From: Synergistaceae bacterium
Lineage (GTDB): Bacteria; Synergistota; Synergistia; Synergistales; Synergistaceae
NCBI GenBank assembly: GCA_031263445.1
Contig: JAISFV010000118.1
Coordinates: 1 to 39,882, forward strand
Length of the DNA: 39,882 nucleotides
Direction: 5' to 3'
Both the position numbers and the translations under genes were made by a program. The notes beneath the pieces were generated by a model that saw nothing but the letters and a program-made list of their open reading frames with translations, was not told where the DNA came from and searched no databases. Positions 16,668-24,167 of this stretch are shown in pieces (positions within the stretch are counted from its first letter, which is position 1; each line of letters starts with the position of its first letter).

Positions 16668-17702
16668 ATGAGTGCTCTGATGTTTGACAAAATACTTGGC
16701 TGCCTCATAGCGGCAGGTGTTGGTGACGCGATGGGAGCCCCCTCAGAGGGCATGTGCAAGAGTGAGATTGTTGAAGCGTATGGCGGGAGAATTGAGGGGT
16801 TTGTTGACGGTAAGGACAACGAGTACTCATACGGAAACCATATCGGCGAGATAACAGACGATGCCTCTCAGATGTACGAAATGGCAAAGGCCGTCGCTGA
16901 TTGCGGCGGACATCTCACAGTGGAAGCCGCCGCTGCCGCTCTAGTTACTTGGAGCGAGTCGTACCCAAAATACTACCCGCGCAACGCAGGCCTTACGACG
17001 TCAAAGGTCATTAATGCTTTGCGTGGAGGCGGAAACCCGTATGAGCTTGGCAAGCTCGGGAAAATGGTTGGGCGAGGGACGACGAACGGCGCTGCGATGC
17101 GCGTTGCCGCAGCAGGGTTGTGTAAACCAGGCGATTATGAGCTAGCGATAGAAAACGCCGTGAATATGTGCCGTCCATCTCACGCTACTCAGCACGCCTT
17201 TTCCGGCGCTTGCGCAATAGCTTGCGGTATAAGCGAGGCTCTTATCAGTACGGCTACGACCGTCTCAATCGTAAAGGCATGCGTCTATGGAGCGAGGAGA
17301 GGAGAGGAGATAGGGCTAAAAACCGCTAGGAAGGCATCTGGGATACGCGTTATTAACAACATAGGCTCTGCTATCCAGGCGGCTCTTTTGAGCGCTGATA
17401 TGGTTGATGCGGAGGACAGCATAGATGCCGTCACTGGCAGCGACGGCTCGATTCAGTCATCAGTAGCCGCCGTGTTGGGTCTGTTTTTAGCGGCTGACGG
17501 CGATATTCGTAAGACGATTTTAAGCTGCGCGAACCTCGGCGGCGATTCCGACACGAACGCTTGTATAGCTGGAATGCTGTGCGGAGCGTTCAAGGGTTGC
17601 GGTACAATTCCTGAAGACTGGATCGGACAGTTTAAAGAGGCAAACCCAATGATAGACTTTGAAAGTGTTGCGGCAAGGCTGTGTGCAATCACAGAGACGT
17701 AA
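16668..17702 (+). CDS. ADP-ribosylglycohydrolase family protein
   Basis: This 344-residue all-helical enzyme belongs to the ADP-ribosylglycohydrolase (DraG/ARH) superfamily, which cleaves N- or O-glycosidic bonds to ribose using two Mg2+ ions. Expected metal ligands are present: GDAMGAP near residue 19, T63-D64-D65, and D293-S-D295-T296 in GGDSDTNA. The family also includes enzymes acting on small nucleoside-like compounds. Here the operon context suggests a role on an imported, phosphorylated glycoside rather than on modified protein. GGGAGGA precedes the ATG. It is the last gene of the operon, and no clear terminator follows, although a 7-bp hairpin lies at 17805-17842. Confidence 0.87.
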   Translation: MSALMFDKILGCLIAAGVGDAMGAPSEGMCKSEIVEAYGGRIEGFVDGKDNEYSYGNHIGEITDDASQMYEMAKAVADCGGHLTVEAAAAALVTWSESYPKYYPRNAGLTTSKVINALRGGGNPYELGKLGKMVGRGTTNGAAMRVAAAGLCKPGDYELAIENAVNMCRPSHATQHAFSGACAIACGISEALISTATTVSIVKACVYGARRGEEIGLKTARKASGIRVINNIGSAIQAALLSADMVDAEDSIDAVTGSDGSIQSSVAAVLGLFLAADGDIRKTILSCANLGGDSDTNACIAGMLCGAFKGCGTIPEDWIGQFKEANPMIDFESVAARLCAITET

Positions 17703-17804
17703 AACACTTGTATAAAATCTTCATGACTATCAAGTTTGTTTCAAGAGGACGCGAAGGCTTTTCAGCTCACTACGCGAACCGTGCCGCGCAAAGCCGCCAC
17801 AAAA

Positions 17805-17842
17805 CGGCGTCTGCCGCTCGTTCGACTTCCTGTCGGACGCCG
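17805..17842. repeat. Inverted repeat between convergent genes
   Basis: CGGCGTC (17805-17811) is complementary to GACGCCG (17836-17842) with a 24-base loop. The 191-base gap between the PTS operon and the vWA gene holds this and further CG-rich partial repeats (17850-17870), but no T tract and no gene. It may serve as a weak bidirectional transcript end. Confidence 0.3.
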
Positions 17843-17893
17843 GTTCGCTACGTTCGCTCGAAAAACCCTCTTACAGGCACATCAACGGCGCGC

Positions 17894-19852
17894 TCAGTCT
17901 CTCTCGCCAGGTATCGCGTCAGCCAGCTTCACGAGACTCAAGAACTCAGCGCGGTAGGGATCTCTGCCTCTCGCGGCGTCGGCCCACGACTCAATCTGAC
18001 GCCACGTTGTCTCATTCAAGCTGGGGTTGCCCCTCAGTTTCTGGCCGAACGCCGCCACGGAGGCAAAGAAGCGCAGACCCTCCCCAGCCGCCTCGAAACG
18101 GCTCGCCGACTTTTCCTTTAAGATCGGCAGTTCGGCGAGCGAGCTCTTTTTGCCGTCCGGCTCTTTCCAGCGGAACTTCAGATACGCGATCTCTCCTGCC
18201 TTGTCCGCCTGAGACGAGATTTCCCGGTAGCGGCTTTGCGTCGCTTTGTCGCCGCTCGCCAGCGTCAGCTCGTACATGACAGTGACGCGGCGCCCAGCGC
18301 CTACGTCGCCGGCATCGACGGCATCGTCGCTGAAATCCTCGTTTCTGAGCTGCCGCTTCTCGTAACCTATCTGCCTGTACATGGCGACGTTGGCCGGGTT
18401 GAACTCTATCTGCGCCTTCACGTCCTTCGCGACCGTCACGAGAGTGGAAGCCATCTCCTCGTCCAACACCTTGCGGGCCTCCGCCATGCTGTCCACGTAG
18501 CTGTAGTTCCCGTTGCCGACACTCGAGATGCGGGTCATCATCTCGTCGTTGAGGTTGTCCGTCCCGAACCCGAATACGGACAGGGTGACCCCGCTCTCCC
18601 TCTCCTTCGTGACCATAGCCTCGAGTTCCCCCGAACCTGAAACGCCGACGTTGAAGTCGCCGTCCGTGCAAAGTAGAATCCTGTTCACCCCGCCTTTTAT
18701 AAACGCCTTCCTGGCCTGTTCATATGCCAGCGTCAAACCAGCGGCGCCGGCGGTACTCCCTCCCGCGCCGAGACTGTCTATTGCGGCGATGATTTTAGCC
18801 CTCTCTCTCCCCTGCGTCGCGGGGAGCGCGACCTGCGTGGAGCCGGCATACGTGACAATGGAGATGCTGTCCCGCTGGCGGAGTTTGCCGGCGAGCATCT
18901 TAAGCGCGGATTTCACAAGGGGCAGCCTCTCAGGGGGACTCATCGAGCCGGAGACGTCCACGAGGAAAACGAGGTTCGCTGGCGGGGCTGCGGAGTAATC
19001 CAAGCCACGGGCGGCAAGAGACAGCCACAGGAGGGTCTTGTCCCCGTCCCACGGACAGGGCGCAAGCTCGTAGGCGATGTAAAAGGGCGAATTTTCGAGA
19101 TGATCCGGTTTTTTATCGCCCGCCGCCGGAGGGAAGTAGTTGACCAGCTCCTCCACCCGCACGGCATCTGCCGGAGGCAGCGAGCCGCCGTTCAAAAACC
19201 TCCTGACGTTTGAGTAGCTAGTGGTGTTGACGTCAAGCCCGAACGTGGCTACCGAGTCAGTCTCGACCTGCTTCACGGGGTTGTCTGAATACGAACCGTA
19301 ACGGGCCGTGTCCTGTGCCGGCATGGGCCGTGAATACGCGTAACCACTGGCTCCAGGTTTCGGAGCCCCTGCAGCGCCGAGCACATATCCAGGAATGTTT
19401 CTCACAGTTCCTGGCGCAGACATCGACATTGGCCCTGCGTATGAGTCATCCGGGTAATAGCTTATGACGCCGCTAGAAGACAACTGGCGTATCGCGTCAT
19501 AGACCCAGTGCTCACCAGGGACCAGATCCATGGACCTCGAAAGGCCCGCGTCGGGCGAAGTTACCATTTCTATGTCGGCGACGTCAGTGAAGGAGGCCAG
19601 GAACAGCTTGAGGTTCACGCCCAGATACTCCAGATCGTCCCAAAACTCGAGCGCAATTTTTTTAGCCAGGGCAAGGTCATCGGCGCTCGCCTTCTCTGGG
19701 TCTATTCTGGCAAAAGAACGCGCGATTGTCAGAGCTATTTCATGCCGGGTATATGAACCCTGTCTCGCGCCATGCGAGGGAACCGCCGTGAAACACACCA
19801 TTGAAAGGGAAATAAACAGGGCGATCACCGCGAACGACAAAATTTTCTTCAT
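17894..19852 (-). CDS. Exported von Willebrand factor A protein with S-layer-like N terminus
   Basis: The 652-residue protein has a signal peptide (about residues 1-29). Residues 34-140 resemble SLH-type sequence of Synergistota/Negativicutes porins: a TRHEIALTIARSFARID helix and an EFWDDLEYLGV linker, followed by HWVYDAIRQLSSSGVISYYPDDSY. A vWF_N-like segment (about 191-260) and a vWA domain (about 292-470) follow, with MIDAS D299-x-S301-x-S303. The final region resembles the DUF3520 ending of YfbK-type proteins. GGAGG precedes the ATG. It would bind divalent metal and a protein ligand in the envelope. It is monocistronic, 42 bases downstream of an Rpn-type gene. The partner is unknown. Confidence 0.82.
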   Translation of the reverse strand: MKKILSFAVIALFISLSMVCFTAVPSHGARQGSYTRHEIALTIARSFARIDPEKASADDLALAKKIALEFWDDLEYLGVNLKLFLASFTDVADIEMVTSPDAGLSRSMDLVPGEHWVYDAIRQLSSSGVISYYPDDSYAGPMSMSAPGTVRNIPGYVLGAAGAPKPGASGYAYSRPMPAQDTARYGSYSDNPVKQVETDSVATFGLDVNTTSYSNVRRFLNGGSLPPADAVRVEELVNYFPPAAGDKKPDHLENSPFYIAYELAPCPWDGDKTLLWLSLAARGLDYSAAPPANLVFLVDVSGSMSPPERLPLVKSALKMLAGKLRQRDSISIVTYAGSTQVALPATQGRERAKIIAAIDSLGAGGSTAGAAGLTLAYEQARKAFIKGGVNRILLCTDGDFNVGVSGSGELEAMVTKERESGVTLSVFGFGTDNLNDEMMTRISSVGNGNYSYVDSMAEARKVLDEEMASTLVTVAKDVKAQIEFNPANVAMYRQIGYEKRQLRNEDFSDDAVDAGDVGAGRRVTVMYELTLASGDKATQSRYREISSQADKAGEIAYLKFRWKEPDGKKSSLAELPILKEKSASRFEAAGEGLRFFASVAAFGQKLRGNPSLNETTWRQIESWADAARGRDPYRAEFLSLVKLADAIPGERD

Positions 19853-19894
19853 GCCATCGTCCTCCAGCCTTTTCAGGGATCAAATTTTTCCCGC

Positions 19895-20875
19895 TTACTC
19901 GATATAGTTGCGGACGTCGCTCTCGGGGAGGCCCATCGTGGCTGCTATCTCCTCGACGGACATGCCCAGCTCGGTAAATTTGATGGCGGCCTTGCGCTCC
20001 CTCTGGACGAGCCTGCGGTTCTCCTCCGCCAGATCGGACTTGTCCTTCGCCAGCTTCTGCGTGCGGGCGCCGCGCTTCCGCTCGGAGTACATGTCCATCA
20101 GGTCATCGATGTACGACATCCTCATACGCTCGTCCATCAGGAAGATCTGTTCCTGCTTCAAGGCGAGGCCGATGACCGGCTCAGCCTCGACCGCGTCAGG
20201 CATGATCTCGTCCTCCAGCCCCACGAAGAAACAGAGCCACCTTTCCAGCTTGCTCTTCATCTTCCTGCCGGGTTTTCTGAGTTCACGTATGAATTTCGGC
20301 AGCTCTATGAAAATAATCTTGAGGTCGTCAGTCAATACCCTGCTGCTGCCGTCGTTGCGGATGGAATAGGTGTTGCAAAAGTTCTTTTCGAGCTTCAGCA
20401 TGTCGAAGCCCAGGATGTTGACGCTCACGGTCTTGTCTATGTCCTTGAAGAGGTCGCCGGACTCGAGCTGGTTTGTGTGAACCAGCGACCAATAGTATAC
20501 AGCCCTGCTCGCGTGTGCGGCGTCGTAGTTGAGCTGGATTTCGACGTTCATCTTAGACCCGTCGTCGATGGTTGCGTATACGTCGATCCTGCTCCCGCGG
20601 CCGCGGAGGCGCGCCGGCGACAGGTTCCTGTCGAGCAGTTCCACGCCGGTGAACTCCCTGTGCCCTTCCGGGAAGATCACGGCGTTCAGGAAATCGCGGC
20701 AGATCTCCTCGCTCTCGGGACGGGCCAAGAGGAACTTCACGATACTGTCCAGGAGACGGAAAAGACGCCCCTGTTTCAGCCGCTCGATCGCGTCGTCCCT
20801 CGTTTTCGGAATCAGTTCGTCGAGTTCCGGAGAATATGATTCCTCAAGATATTCATCGTCGATTGATTCGTTCAT
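19895..20875 (-). CDS. Rpn family PD-(D/E)XK nuclease (recombination-promoting/transposase-like)
   Basis: This 326-residue protein is of the Rpn/PDDEXK_2 (pfam12784-like) family, predicted DNA endonucleases once called transposases. The N-terminal nuclease core shows D98 in RIDVYAT and E112-x-Q114 in VEIQL, the family's variant of the D...ExK site. SRAVYYWSLVHTNQLESGDLF is also typical. The C terminus carries a charged coiled-coil stretch and a helix-turn-helix-like end (FTELGMSVEEIAATMGLPESDV), common in this family. GAAGGGA precedes the ATG. No terminal inverted repeats were found, so it is not evidently part of an insertion sequence. Confidence 0.85.
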   Translation of the reverse strand: MNESIDDEYLEESYSPELDELIPKTRDDAIERLKQGRLFRLLDSIVKFLLARPESEEICRDFLNAVIFPEGHREFTGVELLDRNLSPARLRGRGSRIDVYATIDDGSKMNVEIQLNYDAAHASRAVYYWSLVHTNQLESGDLFKDIDKTVSVNILGFDMLKLEKNFCNTYSIRNDGSSRVLTDDLKIIFIELPKFIRELRKPGRKMKSKLERWLCFFVGLEDEIMPDAVEAEPVIGLALKQEQIFLMDERMRMSYIDDLMDMYSERKRGARTQKLAKDKSDLAEENRRLVQRERKAAIKFTELGMSVEEIAATMGLPESDVRNYIE

Positions 20876-20901
20876 CGGCTCACATCCCTTCTTTAAAAGT
20901 A

Positions 20902-20929
20902 ATTATAACAGAGAAACGGCTGATACCAA
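20902..20929 (-). promoter_or_regulatory. Promoter of the Rpn-type gene
   Basis: Minus strand TTGGTA (20924-20929), a 16-base spacer and a perfect TATAAT (20902-20907) end 27 bases before the ATG. Confidence 0.55.
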
Positions 20930-21023
20930 TTTGAAATCATGGGCTTTAAATTTAAAGTTTAATTTTAATGGCACCGTTGATGCGCCATAATAACCTAATG
21001 AAGTAAGGCTTTAAACCACATTA

Positions 21024-21836
21024 TCACTTCGTTTCACTTTTCGTCAAAGTTTCGTTCATGCTGCCTGTCCGGTAACCCAGCAGGTCGAGCGACACGTAAG
21101 TAAAGCCTATATCACGAAATTCCCGGTGAACCCGCTCGCGTGTCCCTTGTTCCATAAGCGTGTTGAAACCGTCCTCGTCCGTCTCGATGCGGGCGATTGT
21201 CCCGTGGTGGCGGACCCTGACCTGGCGCAGCCCCATGTCGAGCAGGAACTGCTCCGCGCGGTCGACCATACCCAGCCGCTCGGACGTGATGGTCTCGCCG
21301 TAGGGAAAGCGCGAGGAAAGGCAGGCGAAGGGCTGCTTGTCCCATGTCGGCAGGCCGAGTTCCCTAGACAGCTCGCGTATCTCGCTCTTGTAAAGCCCGA
21401 CGTGCCGGAGCGGGCTCTTGACCCCTTGCTCGCGGACAGCGGCCAGCCCGGGCCGGTAATCCCCGCTGTCGTCCATGTTAGAGCCTTCCGCCACGTGCCT
21501 GACGCCGTTCTCACGGGCGATGCCCCATATTTTCTCGAACAGCTCGCTTTTACAGAGGTAACACCTGTTCTCAGGGTTTTGAGAGAAACCGTCTATCTCC
21601 AGCTCTTCCGAGTCGCAGACGAAGTGAGAGACGCCTTCGTTCTCACAAAAAGCCCTCGCCTCGTTCAATTCACGCTCCGGGAACGAGCAGGAGCGGGCGG
21701 TAACGGCTATGGCATCGTCGCCAAGCACGTCGTGGGCGGTTTTGAGGAGGAAGGTGGAATCGACGCCGCCGGAAAACGCCACGGCCACGCTCCCCAGCTC
21801 GGCCAGGTATCGTTTGAGATCCTCGTACTTGTTCAT
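21024..21836 (-). CDS. larE: ATP-dependent sacrificial sulfur transferase LarE
   Basis: This 270-residue PP-loop enzyme adenylates a pyridinium dicarboxylate carboxyl group and donates sulfur when building the nickel-pincer cofactor of lactate racemase and related enzymes. The ATP-binding SGGVDS is at residues 22-27. C172 in PFACLSSRFPYG occupies the position of the sacrificial cysteine (C176 of Lactobacillus LarE). C92-x2-C95 (RCYLCK) plus C172 also fit the three-cysteine type reported to hold an iron-sulfur cluster. AAGGGAG precedes the ATG. larA, larB and larC are not in the window. It follows hydE by 37 bases on the same strand. Confidence 0.9.
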   Translation of the reverse strand: MNKYEDLKRYLAELGSVAVAFSGGVDSTFLLKTAHDVLGDDAIAVTARSCSFPERELNEARAFCENEGVSHFVCDSEELEIDGFSQNPENRCYLCKSELFEKIWGIARENGVRHVAEGSNMDDSGDYRPGLAAVREQGVKSPLRHVGLYKSEIRELSRELGLPTWDKQPFACLSSRFPYGETITSERLGMVDRAEQFLLDMGLRQVRVRHHGTIARIETDEDGFNTLMEQGTRERVHREFRDIGFTYVSLDLLGYRTGSMNETLTKSETK

Positions 21837-21873
21837 CGGAGCGCTCCCTTCAGGCTGTAATACTAATTTGAAA

Positions 21874-22920
21874 TCAAACGGGCATAATGGCTTCTCTTTC
21901 CCTCTTCACATCGCCTCTGTCGACGGCTATCCCGTACCCCGCGCCGGTAACACGGCGATCCAGGCAAAATCTGCACTCAGCGGCCTCTTCGCCCGTGCAT
22001 ATTTTATCCTCGTACAGCTCGTACAGCTTCCTGACGCCCACCGGGGAGAGGTTCGGCATGACTACGTTCGCCCCGTGCGCAAGGCCCTGCTCCCTTCCGT
22101 CCGGGGCGATCGTCCCCAGGGCCGTCGTAGCAGGTATCAGCGCGTATGGGAACATCAGCCTTATGACGCTCAAGACCCTGAGCGAGAGTTCGAGGCTTCC
22201 GCTCGGGAAGTCACGAAACGGCGTCCCGCCGTGCGTGATGTAAGGCCCGATCCCTATCATATCGGGGCGGAGTTCCTGGAGGAAGCGTATATCGGAAACG
22301 ATGTTCGATATGGTCTGGTAGGGCGATCCGACCATGAACCCCGCGCCGACCTGATATCCGATTTCCTTTAAATTCCAGAGGCACTCCTTGCGGTTTCTGA
22401 GGCTCATCGACTCCGGATGCAGACGGCGGTAATGCCCTTCGTCGGCGGTCTCGTGGCGCAGCAGGTAGCGGTCCGCGCCCGAGTCGAAGAGCGCCTGGTA
22501 GCTCTCGCGCGGCCTCTCCCCCAGAGAGAGCGTGACAGCGCAGTCGCTGAACATATCCTTTATCCGCGACACTATCCCGCACATCAGGCCGTCGTCATAA
22601 TAAGGATCCTCGCCGCCCTGGAGGACGAAGGTGCGGAAGCCCAGCCCGTAGCCCTCCTCACAGCAGGAAAGTATCTGCTCGCTGCTCAGCCTGTAGCGCT
22701 TGACGGTGCTGTTGCCGTGCCGTATGCCGCAGTAGAGGCAGTCATTCTTGCAGTAGTTGGAGAACTCGATGAGGCCGCGTATGTAGACGTCCTTCCCGTA
22801 GACGCCACGCCGAACCATGTCGGCGCTCCGTGCCAGCTCCCCGTCGTATTCGTCCGTAGAAAGGAGCGATGCAAGTTCCCCGTCGCTCAGATCCCTCGTT
22901 TGAAGCAGTCTGTCGATCAT
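21874..22920 (-). CDS. hydE: [FeFe]-hydrogenase H-cluster maturase HydE (radical SAM)
   Basis: This 348-residue radical SAM enzyme matches HydE, which makes an early organometallic intermediate of the H-cluster. The radical SAM cluster motif is C57-x3-C61-x2-C64 (CKNDCLYC). VLQGGEDPYY, SLGERP and the C-terminal PNLSP...CRFCLDRRV region are HydE-like. The ATG at 22920 is chosen because GAGGAG overlaps the mnmA stop region just upstream and the length then matches the family. A frame opening at 23004 would overlap mnmA deeply. hydF, hydG and a hydrogenase are not in the window. A related family (PylB-like) is a less likely alternative. Confidence 0.88.
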   Translation of the reverse strand: MIDRLLQTRDLSDGELASLLSTDEYDGELARSADMVRRGVYGKDVYIRGLIEFSNYCKNDCLYCGIRHGNSTVKRYRLSSEQILSCCEEGYGLGFRTFVLQGGEDPYYDDGLMCGIVSRIKDMFSDCAVTLSLGERPRESYQALFDSGADRYLLRHETADEGHYRRLHPESMSLRNRKECLWNLKEIGYQVGAGFMVGSPYQTISNIVSDIRFLQELRPDMIGIGPYITHGGTPFRDFPSGSLELSLRVLSVIRLMFPYALIPATTALGTIAPDGREQGLAHGANVVMPNLSPVGVRKLYELYEDKICTGEEAAECRFCLDRRVTGAGYGIAVDRGDVKREREAIMPV

Positions 22921-22930
22921 GCCCTTCTCC

Positions 22931-24013
22931 TCAGTCGTCGTCCGTCGCAGATACCGTCCCGCCCCCCAAGACGACGTCCTCCCTGCCAGTCTCGTACAGG
23001 ACAACCGCCTGCCCGGGCGCAGCCAGCCGCTGTGGCTCGTCGAACGTCACGACGACCCTGTCCTGGCTCGTCCACACGGCGGTCGCGAGACACTCCCTTT
23101 GGCGGTAGCGCGTCATCGCCCTGACCCTTAGGGGCGCGTCAGGGATTTCGCACGATATCGTGTTGAAATCCTCCGCGACGAGGGTCTTCGAGCAGAGCGA
23201 TTCCTCCCCGCAGAGCGTTACGGTGTTGTCCAGGGGGTTCTTGCCCCGCACGAAGAACCTCTCAGGGCGGGCTATCCCCAGCCTGCGGCGCTGGCCGATT
23301 GTGTAGCGGATAAGCCCCTTGTGCCGTCCGATGGCTCTGCCAGATTCATCTATGAAGTCCCCTGGCTCGCTCTTCCTGCCCGTCCGCCTCTCGATGAAAT
23401 CGGCGTAGCGCCCGTCAGGGACAAAGCATATATCCTGGCTCTCGGGCTTTTGCGCGTTTGCGAACCCGTACGCAGACGCGACCTCCCTGACCTCGCTCTT
23501 CCTCATGCCGCCAAGCGGGAACAGCGTCCGAGCGAGCTGCTCCTGGGTGAGCATGTACAGAACATAGCTCTGATCCTTCGCCTTGTCCAGGGCTTTTTTC
23601 AGTAGATACCTGCCGCTCTGCCCGTCCAAGCCGACCCCCGCGTAATGTCCCGTGGCTATAAAGTCGCACCCGGCTTGCCTCGCCGTCAGGAACAGCCTCT
23701 CGAACTTCAAAAAGCGGTTACAGTCGACGCAGGGGTTCGGCGTGCGCCCTAGCTCGTACTCCCGGACGAACTTGCCTATGACGCGTTCGTCGAAGTCGCG
23801 CGAGAAATTGAAGGTATAGTGCGGGATGCCGATCTTATCCGCCACCCGCCGCGCGTCGAGCGAACTGCTCAACGAACAACATACATCGTTGCTTTCGGCC
23901 CCGATGTCGTCGTTTTCGAAGAGCTTCATCGTCACTCCGATACACGCGTAACCCTGCTCACACAGCAAATGAGCGGCTACGGAACTGTCCACGCCTCCGC
24001 TCATTGCAATCAT
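22931..24013 (-). CDS. mnmA: tRNA-specific 2-thiouridylase MnmA
   Basis: This roughly 360-residue enzyme makes 2-thiouridine at the wobble position of Lys, Glu and Gln tRNAs. It uses ATP to activate U34 and a persulfide relay. The PP-loop SGGVDSS lies at the N terminus. The first active-site cysteine is in TPNPCVDCN and the second in SQDICF, both family hallmarks. The ATG at 24013 is preferred because AAAGGGA lies just upstream. An ATG at 24031 would add six residues but lacks a clear site. Ten bases separate its stop from the hydE start, so the two are probably co-translated. It lies downstream of metY and cysK, consistent with a sulfur-handling cluster. Confidence 0.92.
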   Translation of the reverse strand: MIAMSGGVDSSVAAHLLCEQGYACIGVTMKLFENDDIGAESNDVCCSLSSSLDARRVADKIGIPHYTFNFSRDFDERVIGKFVREYELGRTPNPCVDCNRFLKFERLFLTARQAGCDFIATGHYAGVGLDGQSGRYLLKKALDKAKDQSYVLYMLTQEQLARTLFPLGGMRKSEVREVASAYGFANAQKPESQDICFVPDGRYADFIERRTGRKSEPGDFIDESGRAIGRHKGLIRYTIGQRRRLGIARPERFFVRGKNPLDNTVTLCGEESLCSKTLVAEDFNTISCEIPDAPLRVRAMTRYRQRECLATAVWTSQDRVVVTFDEPQRLAAPGQAVVLYETGREDVVLGGGTVSATDDD

Positions 24014-24151
24014 AACATTTCCCTTTGTCATTCGCCAGTTCTTTTTAACCTTTACGACACAGTGTTTTTAAGGGTTTAAATCTTTACCCGTTAAACCATA
24101 GCCATAAGCCAACGTTCCCTTGACGCCGGCCCTTCCGCGCCGACCTATTAT

Positions 24152-24160
24152 ATTATAACA
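24152..24160 (-). promoter_or_regulatory. Extended -10 promoter element before mnmA-hydE
   Basis: On the minus strand TGTTATAAT (a TGn-extended perfect -10, TATAAT at 24152-24157) lies just after the metY stop, about 140 bases before mnmA. No good -35 is visible. A GC hairpin follows in the leader (about 24122-24145). Confidence 0.35.
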
Positions 24161-24167
24161 CCTGATT

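Noticed and set aside
19895-20875. Insertion sequence around the Rpn-type gene
   Set aside because: No terminal inverted repeats or target duplications were seen, and Rpn proteins are usually stand-alone nucleases.
21126-21860. A 244-codon frame on the plus strand opposite larE
   Set aside because: It lies antisense to a clear LarE with all motifs and comes from GC-rich third-position bias.
20921-21875. Near-identical 17-base sequences (ATACYAATTTGAAATCA) before the Rpn and larE genes
   Set aside because: One mismatch over 17 bases between two sites is not rare enough in 40 kb to claim a shared element, although the first overlaps a promoter.
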